A stretch of DNA of 54,921 nt from assembly GCA_947175695.1 (NCBI GenBank), contig CAMWNT010000003.1:1-54921 (forward strand), written 5' to 3'. The notes beneath the pieces are model-generated. The model saw nothing but the letters and a program-made list of their open reading frames with translations, searched no databases and was not told the DNA's origin. The stretch comes from an uncultured Porphyromonadaceae bacterium. GTDB lineage: Bacteria > Bacteroidota > Bacteroidia > Bacteroidales > Muribaculaceae. The first letter of the stretch is position 1. Each line of letters opens with the position of its first letter. The translations under genes and the position numbers were made by a program. This document shows, in pieces, positions 15,003-22,346 of this stretch.

Positions 15003-17054
15003 ATGGCAAACGGAAAAATCGGGGTTACTACCGAAAATATCTTCCCCGTCATCAAAAAGTTTCTTTACAGCGACAATGAGATCTTCCTTCGCGAGCTTGT
15101 CAGCAACGCCGTCGACGCTACGCGCAAGCTTCAGACACTGAATTCGTTTGGCGAATTCAAAGGCGAACTGGGCAATCTCGATGTGCGCGTCATTATCGAC
15201 AAAGAGGCCGGCACACTGACTGTCGTCGATCGCGGAATCGGCATGGACGCCGCCGATATTGAAAAATACATCAATCAGATCGCTTTCTCCGGCGCGGAGG
15301 AATTCCTCGCCAAATATAAGGATACGGCCAATTCCATCATCGGCCATTTCGGATTGGGATTCTATTCGGCATTCATGGTTGCCGATAAGGTCGTGATCCG
15401 TTCGCTCTCCTGGAAGGAGGGCGCCGAGGGCGTTGAATGGTCGTGCGACGGATCGCCTGAATATGAGATGCACCCCATCGAAAAGAGCGACCGCGGCACA
15501 GAGATCATCCTTCATATCGATGAGGAATCCAAGGAGTATCTTGAGTCCGACCGCATCGAGGGCCTGCTGAAGAAGTATTGCCGATTCCTGCCCGTGCCGG
15601 TCGTGTTCGGCAAAAAGAAGGAATGGAAGGATGGCCAATATGTGGATTCTGACGAGGACAATGTGGTCAATGCCACCGAGCCGCTCTGGACCCGCAAGCC
15701 GACCGATCTCACCGACGACGACTATCTGCGCTTCTACCACGAACTGATGCCCGGTCGCGAAGATCCCCTCTTCTGGATCCATCTGAATGTGGACTATCCC
15801 TTCACTCTGACCGGCATTCTCTATTTCCCGAAGGTGAAGAGCAACATCGATATCCAGCGCAACCGCATCCAGCTTTATTGCAATCAGGTTTATGTGACCG
15901 ATCAGGTTGAGGGCGTGGTGCCTGAGTTCATGACGATCATGCAGGGTGTGATCGATTCCCCCGACATTCCTCTCAACGTCAGCCGCAGCTATCTGCAGGC
16001 CGACCGCCAGGTGAAGAAGATCTCTTCGTATATCTCGAAGAAAGTGGCCGAGAAGCTCGACCGACTTTACACCACCGATCGCGCCGAGTTTGAGAAGAAG
16101 TGGGACGATATCCGCATCTTTATCGAATACGGCATGCTGACCGATGAGAAATTCTATGAATCGGCCCGGAAGTTCTTCCTGCTGAAGGATGTCGGCGGCA
16201 AGTATTTCTCGCTCGAAGATTACCGCAAACTCGTCGAGCCCACCCAGACCGACAAAGACTCGACACTGATCTATCTCTACACCACCGACCCGACTGCGCA
16301 GTATAGCTATATCCGTCAGGCCGAGGAGAAGGGCTACAACGTATTGCTGATGAATGGCGAGCTCGACAGCCATTTCATGTCGCTGCTTGAATCAAAGGAG
16401 GAGAAATTGCGTTTCGTCCGCGTCGATTCCGACATTCCGGAGCGTCTGATCGCGAAGTCGGATAGTGTCGCAACCGGTCTTTCACCGCTGCAGAGCGATA
16501 TTCTGCAGGGCATATTCTCGGCACGCATTCCGGAAGTCGAGAATGCCAATTTCATCGTCAGCCTGGAGAATCTCGGCGAGTCGGCATCGCCGGCCACAAT
16601 CACTCAGAATGAGTTCATGCGCCGAATGAAGCAGATGGCCGAACAGCAGCCGGGCATGTCGGGCCACGCGTTCCCCGACAGCTATCAGCTTGTGGTCAAC
16701 ACGGCTCAGCCCTCCGTAGAACGAATCCTCAGCGAGGCTGAAGGCGAACTGAAAGATAAGCTTCAGCCTGTGCTCGACGAGATTTCCAAGCTCAATGGCG
16801 AGATCACATCGTCGCGCGATCCCAAATCCCGCGAAGGCATGACCGACGAGGCGAAGGCTGCGGCCGACAAGGAAGTGGCCGAGAAGGAGGCTAAGGTGGC
16901 ATCGCTTCGCGACGAGCAATCTAAGCTCCTCAACGACTATGCCGCCGGCAAGCCCGCCATCCGCCAGATGATCGACCTTGCACTCCTCGGCAACGGATTG
17001 CTTAAAGGTCGCGATCTGGCCGACTTTATCCGCCGCTCCGAAGAGATGTTGTGA
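15003..17054 (+). CDS. htpG: Molecular chaperone HtpG (Hsp90)
   Basis: This is the bacterial Hsp90 homologue, an ATP-dependent homodimeric chaperone in the cytoplasm. The 683-residue protein has the GHKL ATP-binding motifs: FLRELVSNAVDATRK (26-40), DRGIGMD, IAFSGAEEFL and GHFGLGFYSAFMVADKV. A middle domain follows with NVSRSYLQADRQVKKI. It is longer than the E. coli protein (624 residues), with a charged helical segment near the C-terminus (about 600-645) rich in K, E and A. There is no eukaryotic MEEVD tail. It is monocistronic, with terminators on both sides. Confidence 0.96.
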   Translation: MANGKIGVTTENIFPVIKKFLYSDNEIFLRELVSNAVDATRKLQTLNSFGEFKGELGNLDVRVIIDKEAGTLTVVDRGIGMDAADIEKYINQIAFSGAEEFLAKYKDTANSIIGHFGLGFYSAFMVADKVVIRSLSWKEGAEGVEWSCDGSPEYEMHPIEKSDRGTEIILHIDEESKEYLESDRIEGLLKKYCRFLPVPVVFGKKKEWKDGQYVDSDEDNVVNATEPLWTRKPTDLTDDDYLRFYHELMPGREDPLFWIHLNVDYPFTLTGILYFPKVKSNIDIQRNRIQLYCNQVYVTDQVEGVVPEFMTIMQGVIDSPDIPLNVSRSYLQADRQVKKISSYISKKVAEKLDRLYTTDRAEFEKKWDDIRIFIEYGMLTDEKFYESARKFFLLKDVGGKYFSLEDYRKLVEPTQTDKDSTLIYLYTTDPTAQYSYIRQAEEKGYNVLLMNGELDSHFMSLLESKEEKLRFVRVDSDIPERLIAKSDSVATGLSPLQSDILQGIFSARIPEVENANFIVSLENLGESASPATITQNEFMRRMKQMAEQQPGMSGHAFPDSYQLVVNTAQPSVERILSEAEGELKDKLQPVLDEISKLNGEITSSRDPKSREGMTDEAKAAADKEVAEKEAKVASLRDEQSKLLNDYAAGKPAIRQMIDLALLGNGLLKGRDLADFIRRSEEML

Positions 17055-17104
17055 TTTTTAGGTTTTAGGAAGGACTTTAGGGGCTTTAAGGACTTTAAGG
17101 ATCT
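17055..17104. repeat. TTTTAGG and CTTTAAGGA repeats after htpG
   Basis: Directly after the TGA stop of htpG come two TTTTAGG units, then CTTTAGGGG and two CTTTAAGGA units. A similar succession from TTTAGGG to CTTTAAGGA is seen at 19812-19900. Confidence 0.7.
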
Positions 17105-17130
17105 ACTCCTTAAGCCGGACTTCAAAATAG

Positions 17131-17167
17131 AATCCCCGATGCGAAAATGATCGTATCGGGGATTTTT
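17131..17167. terminator. Bidirectional terminator between htpG and the DUF5606 gene
   Basis: A 13-bp stem AATCCCCGATGCG/CGTATCGGGGATT (17131-17143, 17152-17164) has an 8-base loop. A T run follows on the plus strand, and an A/T-rich stretch on the minus strand. Confidence 0.85.
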
Positions 17168-17204
17168 ATGTTTAAAAGAGAAGGGGTTCCTGACTCGGAA
17201 ATCC

Positions 17205-17258
17205 TTACTCGGCAGTTGCTTCTTCAGCAGCTTACTCGGCAGATGCCTCGGCAGCAGA
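17205..17258. repeat. 27-bp in-frame tandem duplication spanning a stop codon
   Basis: Copies at 17205-17231 and 17232-17258 match at 22 of 27 positions. Each contains the coding sense GCC GAG TAA on the minus strand. Confidence 0.7.
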
Positions 17259-17675
17259 CTCGTCGGCTGCGGCCTCTTCGGCGGCTTCGTCGGATGTGAA
17301 TTTGGTGAAGCCGGCTTCAAGGAGGATGTTATACCATGTGAAGAGCTTCTTGATGTCGGAGGGATAGACACGCTCGCGGTCGAAGTCGGGGAGGATCTCG
17401 CCGAAGCGTTCACGCAGGTCGTCGGTAGAAAGCGACTTGACGTCGATCTTGGCGCCGTTTTCGTGAGCATACACAAGATCAAGGATCTCGTCAAGAGGCT
17501 TGTCGTCGCCCATGGTGTACATGGAGATATCGCCGAGCGACACGACTTTATCGCGGGAATGCACCGGAGTGCGCTTCTTTGTCAGCAGATCTTCTACGAG
17601 AAGCATGCGATTGCCGTGGGATACGATTTTAAAAAGTCCGGGCTTGCCGGTGATTGACAGAATTGTTCTTAACAT
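17232..17675 (-). CDS. DUF5606 domain protein
   Basis: This 147-residue protein belongs to DUF5606, a Bacteroidetes family of unknown function. The conserved part (1-120) begins MLRTILSITGKPGLFKIV and contains HSRDKVVSLGDISMYT and YPSDIKKLFTWYNILLEAGF. The remaining C-terminal tail is low-complexity, rich in A and E (EEAAADESAAEASAE). After the TAA stop the reading frame continues for eight more residues of the same kind (AAEEATAE) to a second TAA, because of a 27-bp tandem duplication that includes the stop. It is the last gene of the nusB-yajC-ybbR-coaE block, 59 bases after coaE. Confidence 0.85.
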   Translation of the reverse strand: MLRTILSITGKPGLFKIVSHGNRMLLVEDLLTKKRTPVHSRDKVVSLGDISMYTMGDDKPLDEILDLVYAHENGAKIDVKSLSTDDLRERFGEILPDFDRERVYPSDIKKLFTWYNILLEAGFTKFTSDEAAEEAAADESAAEASAE

Positions 17676-17734
17676 TGCGGTTGAATTGCTATAATTTCCA
17701 TATTACGCGTCCGCACGCCGCATTGAGCGGCTTG

Positions 17735-18319
17735 TCAGCGGGCGGCTATATCTATATCTTTGAGGAGATTTTCGACTTGTGCCAGAATGGAATGAAACTC
17801 GTCGTTGTGGACGACTTTGACGATCTTATCGAATTTCCGGAGCATCCGCTCCTCGGCGGCTTGCGAAGCAATGCGCTTGAGCGCCATGTGCGGGGCGATT
17901 TTGTCGCGGGCGACAATGCGCCGTATCCGGATGTCGGGAGGCGACTCTACGCTCCAGATCTCGTCGCACATGTCGGCAATTCCGCTTTCGGCGAGTATAG
18001 CCGCCTCGACCCACATCAACGGGCGCCGCTTCTCTTCAAGATCGCTTCTGACAGCTCCATGCACAATCGCGTTGAGCCGTTTGCGCGCCTCTTCGTTGCT
18101 GAAGACTATATCGGCAAGCAACTTGCGGTCGGGCGCAGATTCGCCGTCGGTCACATCGGCCGATATCTCGTCGCGAATACGGCATTTGATCCCCGGATCG
18201 GAGTTCATGATGCGGCGCGCTTCTGCATCGCAGTCGTAGACAGTCATCCCCATCTGGCGGAGCACGCGACTGACAACACTTTTACCGCTCCCTATTCCCC
18301 CACATATTCCGATAAGCAT
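17735..18319 (-). CDS. coaE: Dephospho-CoA kinase
   Basis: CoaE performs the last step of coenzyme A synthesis, phosphorylating the 3'-hydroxyl of the ribose of dephospho-CoA. I place the start at the ATG giving MLIGICGGIGSGKS, so the P-loop (GGIGSGKS, 7-14) sits at the extreme N-terminus as in the family; upstream in-frame ATGs would overlap the preceding ybbR-like gene. The 194-residue length is normal. The motif YDCDAEARRIM, the LADIVFSNEEARKRLNAIVH stretch (split as LADIVFSNEE and ARKRLNAIVH) and PLMWVEAAILAESG are typical. The CoA enzyme CoaBC is encoded 7 kb away. Confidence 0.94.
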   Translation of the reverse strand: MLIGICGGIGSGKSVVSRVLRQMGMTVYDCDAEARRIMNSDPGIKCRIRDEISADVTDGESAPDRKLLADIVFSNEEARKRLNAIVHGAVRSDLEEKRRPLMWVEAAILAESGIADMCDEIWSVESPPDIRIRRIVARDKIAPHMALKRIASQAAEERMLRKFDKIVKVVHNDEFHSILAQVENLLKDIDIAAR

Positions 18320-18392
18320 AGGCGTGTATACGTGAATTGACGAAAGTGAATGATTTTGATTGCGAAAACAACTCGCGAGCCATTCGGCGTCA

Positions 18393-19364
18393 TCAGTCTC
18401 TGACCAGAGTGTATTCCACGCTTTGGTCGAGGATGCGGATGTTTTCGAGCGAGGGGTTGTGACGTCCGAGGTGCAACGGAAGCCGATTGGAGCCGGATTC
18501 GAGATCGCGATAGTCGACATGCACTTCGATCAGATCATCATCCTGATTGAACTTGCTCATCGGAAGGTAATACTCCACCTCTGTCTTCGAAGGGAAGAGG
18601 AGGAGATCCTCGCCCGGGGGCACATTGTCGATCATGATATTGACTGATACTTGCTTTCTGACCAACGGCTCGACCGTCACACTGACTTTGATCTCCTCGG
18701 GCTCGATTCTGACCCCGGGAATCTTCTTGATTCTGACTGTGAAGCTTTTGCTTTCCTCAAGGTCTTTGACGGTCAGCCGCTCGGTGATGACGCGTGTGAT
18801 CGTATCGAGGGTTTCGCGGGTGCTGTAGACTGTGACAGCCGAGGGAGTGGCGACAGCACGGCCGCTGATTATCTTGCCGACGGCGGCCGAAAGATCGGCC
18901 GACACTTCGACGGGGATTCTGCGGCCCGGAAGCGTGGTGTAGATCAAGCGCAGACTGTCGGCCGATGTGGAGATGATCGAGGCGGTCTGTCCGAATGTCT
19001 TCTTCAGAGCGGCCGTCATCTCTCCCATGCTGACATAGAACACTCCATCCTGGCCATACTCGCGGAAATTGAGATCGATTGTGGCTCGGCCGATGATACC
19101 GGTGCGCCAAAGATTGGTGCCTTTATCGCGCACCATGACGTGGATATCTTTCGGAGGGTCGGTGATGAAAGTGACGGTATCGGGCACATTGAACACATTG
19201 AGATGCACGTCGATATCGTCCTGCATGCTGTCGTTGAGAGTCAGTATAAACCAGAAAAGCGCGGCTATCGCGACAAACACGAGATACGTAAGAAACTTGC
19301 GGAAGCCTGAAGTAGCTTTCACGTCATGCCATAGCATCTTGATATTTGCCTTGCGGGGTGCCAC
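18393..19364 (-). CDS. YbbR-domain membrane-anchored protein
   Basis: This 323-residue protein has one N-terminal membrane segment (about 24-43, LTYLVFVAIAALFWFILTL) followed by repeated beta-rich YbbR-like domains outside the membrane. In Firmicutes, YbbR/CdaR regulates the cyclic-di-AMP synthase CdaA; no cdaA is adjacent here, so that role is not assumed. The likely start is GTG at 19364 (MAPRKANIKM); an ATG nine codons downstream is the alternative. The gene order nusB-yajC-ybbR-coaE is conserved in Bacteroidetes. Function in this phylum is unknown. Confidence 0.83.
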   Translation of the reverse strand: MAPRKANIKMLWHDVKATSGFRKFLTYLVFVAIAALFWFILTLNDSMQDDIDVHLNVFNVPDTVTFITDPPKDIHVMVRDKGTNLWRTGIIGRATIDLNFREYGQDGVFYVSMGEMTAALKKTFGQTASIISTSADSLRLIYTTLPGRRIPVEVSADLSAAVGKIISGRAVATPSAVTVYSTRETLDTITRVITERLTVKDLEESKSFTVRIKKIPGVRIEPEEIKVSVTVEPLVRKQVSVNIMIDNVPPGEDLLLFPSKTEVEYYLPMSKFNQDDDLIEVHVDYRDLESGSNRLPLHLGRHNPSLENIRILDQSVEYTLVRD

Positions 19365-19431
19365 GCTTTCGGGATATTATCGCGTGGCGACGTCAGCTTC
19401 GACATCGCCACGCGTTGATTTTTGACTTGGA

Positions 19432-19782
19432 TTATTTCTGCTTGGGCTCTTCCTCTTTCTTGGCATCGTTTTTCTGAGCCTTCTCGACGCCTGCGGGGAA
19501 GATCTGTTCGCGGCTCACTTTGATTGTGACGCCCTGAGCGATCTCCATCATGACAGTGTTGTCGGCAGTATTGATGCTTTTGACTGTGCCGAAGATGCCA
19601 CCGGCGGTGACTACCTTATCGCCCTTGGTCATGGCTTCGCGAGCCTTCTTGATTTCTTTCTGTTTTTTGCTCTGAGGGCGGATCATGAAGAAATAGAAGA
19701 TGACGATCATCACGAGGATCATCACCATTCCGCTCCATCCGCTCTGTCCTTGCTGCTGAAGGAGGATTGTGGAAAGTTGCAT
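19432..19782 (-). CDS. yajC: Preprotein translocase subunit YajC
   Basis: YajC is a small membrane protein associated with the Sec-DF translocase complex. The 116-residue protein has one N-terminal membrane helix (about 19-36, MVMILVMIVIFYFFMIRP) followed by the family signature RPQSKKQKEIKKAREAM and GDKVVTAGGIFGTV. The charged tail (KNDAKKEEEPKQK) is longer than in E. coli. It is separated from nusB by a 173-base repeat-rich spacer. Confidence 0.94.
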   Translation of the reverse strand: MQLSTILLQQQGQSGWSGMVMILVMIVIFYFFMIRPQSKKQKEIKKAREAMTKGDKVVTAGGIFGTVKSINTADNTVMMEIAQGVTIKVSREQIFPAGVEKAQKNDAKKEEEPKQK

Positions 19783-19811
19783 GTCTTGTATAGTGTTTCG
19801 TTAATAATTCG

Positions 19812-19955
19812 TTTTTTTTAGGTTTTAGGTTTTAGGGTTTAGGGTTTAGGGTTTAGGGACTTTAAGGACCTTAAGAACCTTAAGGACTTTAGTAGGAACC
19901 TAATATCTAATACCTAATCCCTAATATCTAATATCTAATATCTAATACCTAACGC
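19812..19955. repeat. Fold-back repeat tract between yajC and nusB
   Basis: Reading the plus strand, about five TTTAGGG-like units are followed by CTTTAAGGA/CCTTAAGAA units, then about nine CTAATATCTAATACC-like units running up to the nusB stop. The two halves (TTTAGG versus CCTAAT) are roughly complementary, so the spacer could fold back on itself. The TAG stop of nusB (19956-19958 on the minus strand) is within the repeat pattern. Confidence 0.75.
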
Positions 19956-21431
19956 CTAACGCCGATTCTCGACGACCGTCTTGCGCAACACTCCGGCTTC
20001 CTGAAGCTTGCCGACCATGTCGCGCAGGAGCGCGTTGACAAAGTTGGAGCTCTTCTCGGTAGAATAACACTTCACGATGTCGATATATTCGTTGAGTGTC
20101 ACATTGAGAGGGATCTTGGGGAAATTGAGCATCTCGGCCGTGGCAGTCATCATGATGACGACATCCATATATGCCATTCGCTCGGCCTCCCAGATCTTGC
20201 GGTCGAGGGCTGAGTGGATATATTCGCGATAGGTGTCGCGATTTTCGACAACGGCTGTAAAGAGCTCCGCTCCGAAGCGGGAATCCTCGTCGTCCTTATA
20301 CATCGGAAGGAACACGTCGTCGCCGATCAGAGTCTCTTCATCGGCGGAGTTGCGTCCTTCGGCAGCCTCACGGGCCTCGCGATAACGATCGGCGATTTTC
20401 TTGACGGTCTTGATGACGAATGTGCCCATGATGTCGAGGTCGTCGTTCCAGAATACGGATTTATCTTCCAGAGCCTCGAGGAAATCGGGGTTGGCGAAGA
20501 TCACCTGTCGATAGATATTGCGCCAGAACTCGCAGTCGCGCTCGAAATCCGTCACGGGGAATTCCATATATTCCTTATAGATGTCGGAGGCCATGATGGC
20601 GTTGAGCAGGGAGCGGAGCATGGGCTCATCGTCGCTGCTCAGCGAAGTTCCGTAGCGATTGATTTCGGCTTCGAGGATAGCGTTGTGGGCGAGATAATCG
20701 GTCAAAGCGTTGTCGACGAATCGGAGATTCGGATTGCGGTCTTCGTCGGAAGCGAGGAATGCCTTGCGACGCTCCTCGATGTCGGCTGCGCGGAGGGCTG
20801 TGATTCTTGCTGGGAGATCAAGCAAGCGGAAATAGAGCTCGCGCGCTTTTTCCATGCTTTTACGCAGAGTCTTGAGCGCATCGGGCAGGCGGTCGGCGGC
20901 GGAATAGAAGCTGGTGAAAGTGGCTTCCATCAGTTTTTCCATTCTTTCCACTCCGCTGAGGGAGTAGTTTTCCATGCCGGTGATGACGCGGTTGAATTGC
21001 GGATCGGTCTTGATGATGAGATTGAAAATCTCTTCCCAGATTCGTTCGTCTTCGAGCGAGCCGGGGTTTTCGCTCTTGAGGAATTTTTTGTAAAGAGCGG
21101 ATTCCTTGACTTTTTCAGTCAGCATGCGCTCCACATCGGCGAGCGAGACTCCGCCATTGAGCCGGCGGCTGATGACGCTGCGCACTCTCTCGTCGGCGAC
21201 GATGCGCTGAATGAAGCGGGTTTCATACAGCGGAGAGTCGCCCCCGCGGCGTTTGATGCCGGCGGCGATGCCGGTCATCATCGCGAGCACTTCGAGATAG
21301 AGCGCATAAGCAAAACGCTTTTCGCGAGTCGGCGACTCGGGCTGCGACTCAATTGAAAACTGATTTTCCACCAAAAGATATGAATAAAGCAGCTGAACCA
21401 CTTTGATTCGTATCAATGTTCTATTAATCAT
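19956..21431 (-). CDS. nusB: Transcription antitermination factor NusB, long form
   Basis: NusB binds boxA RNA with NusE (S10) during antitermination of rRNA transcription. The recognisable NusB fold is split. The start MINRTLIRIKVVQLLYSYL gives helix 1, and the C-terminal part (about 385-480) carries DRKIWEAERMAYMDVVIMMT, then NEYIDIVKCYSTEKSSNFVNALLRD (shown in part). Between them lies a long helical stretch. At 491 residues it is far larger than the roughly 140-residue E. coli protein and also larger than the roughly 300-residue Bacteroides forms as I recall them. It is the first gene of its operon, with a perfect promoter at 21509-21540. Confidence 0.87.
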   Translation of the reverse strand: MINRTLIRIKVVQLLYSYLLVENQFSIESQPESPTREKRFAYALYLEVLAMMTGIAAGIKRRGGDSPLYETRFIQRIVADERVRSVISRRLNGGVSLADVERMLTEKVKESALYKKFLKSENPGSLEDERIWEEIFNLIIKTDPQFNRVITGMENYSLSGVERMEKLMEATFTSFYSAADRLPDALKTLRKSMEKARELYFRLLDLPARITALRAADIEERRKAFLASDEDRNPNLRFVDNALTDYLAHNAILEAEINRYGTSLSSDDEPMLRSLLNAIMASDIYKEYMEFPVTDFERDCEFWRNIYRQVIFANPDFLEALEDKSVFWNDDLDIMGTFVIKTVKKIADRYREAREAAEGRNSADEETLIGDDVFLPMYKDDEDSRFGAELFTAVVENRDTYREYIHSALDRKIWEAERMAYMDVVIMMTATAEMLNFPKIPLNVTLNEYIDIVKCYSTEKSSNFVNALLRDMVGKLQEAGVLRKTVVENRR

Positions 21432-21508
21432 AAATTTTACTTTTCATTAGAAACGGGGGGCTCCCCTATTTCCGGGACTTCATCCTCAGCCTCCACCCAT
21501 TCCGCCTA

Positions 21509-21540
21509 CAAAATTACTACTTTATCAGCGCATTTTCAAA
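21509..21540 (-). promoter_or_regulatory. Promoter of the nusB operon
   Basis: TTTG (21537-21540), 20 bases and TAATTTTG (21509-21516) on the minus strand match both boxes fully. The leader is about 70 bases. Confidence 0.75.
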
Positions 21541-21592
21541 TTTTCAGCGTCCGGATCGCGGCATTCGGCGGTATTCTTTTGCCGATATCGAC

Positions 21593-22330
21593 TTATTTAC
21601 GACGCTGTCGCACGACTTCATACATCATCACGCCGGCAGCCACCGAGACGTTGAGCGACCCGATATGTCCGCATATCGGAATCGCACCGAGCGAGTCGCA
21701 GGCCCGCAACACGTCGTTGCTGATGCCGGTGTCTTCTGCGCCCATGACTATGCCTACCGGCACCCGATAGTCGATGTCGGTGTAGTCTTCATGACTTTTT
21801 TCGGAGGCACCGACAATTTTATAGCCGTTGTCGCGGAGCATTCTGACAGCGTCGAGGATGCTGCGCTCGCGACACACCGGGATATGGAGCAGCGCGCCGG
21901 CCGATGTCTTGACGGCGTCGGGAGTGACGCTGACGCTGCCGCGCTCGGGAATGACGATCGCATCGGCGCCGACGCATTCGGCTGTGCGTGCTATCGCGCC
22001 GAAGTTGCGGGTGTCGGTGAGCCCGTCGAGGAGCAGAATGAAGGGAGTGCGGCCCTCTTCGTAGAACAGGGGCACAAGGTGTTCAAGCCGTGTGTACTCA
22101 ATGGGGCTGAGCAGAGCGATCGCGCCTTGATGGTTTTTCATCGTGATGCGATTGAGCTTTTCGACCGGCACTTTCTGGCTGACCACTCCATATTCCTTCA
22201 TTTTGGCGAAGAGTTCTTTTGCGAGGTCGCTTCCGAGGTCTTTGCGGATGAGCACCTTATCGATATTCTTTCCTGACTCGATCGCCTCGATGATGGCACG
22301 GAGTCCGAATATATAATCTTTTTTGTCCAT
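21593..22330 (-). CDS. rlmB: 23S rRNA 2'-O-methyltransferase RlmB-like (SPOUT/TrmH family)
   Basis: This 245-residue protein has an N-terminal RNA-binding domain (YIFGLRAIIEAIESGK, 6-21) and a C-terminal SPOUT methyltransferase domain. The three SpoU motifs are present: LDGLTDTRNFGAIARTAE (101-118, with Arg108), VGIVMGAEDTGIS (192-204) and IPICGHIGSLNVSVAAGV (217-234). The knot topology of the last two binds S-adenosylmethionine. In E. coli, RlmB methylates G2251 of 23S rRNA; the exact target here is inferred. It is the last gene of the dnaN-to-rlmB block, 16 bases after recN. Confidence 0.9.
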   Translation of the reverse strand: MDKKDYIFGLRAIIEAIESGKNIDKVLIRKDLGSDLAKELFAKMKEYGVVSQKVPVEKLNRITMKNHQGAIALLSPIEYTRLEHLVPLFYEEGRTPFILLLDGLTDTRNFGAIARTAECVGADAIVIPERGSVSVTPDAVKTSAGALLHIPVCRERSILDAVRMLRDNGYKIVGASEKSHEDYTDIDYRVPVGIVMGAEDTGISNDVLRACDSLGAIPICGHIGSLNVSVAAGVMMYEVVRQRRK

Positions 22331-22346
22331 TTTGTCGAACTATAAT

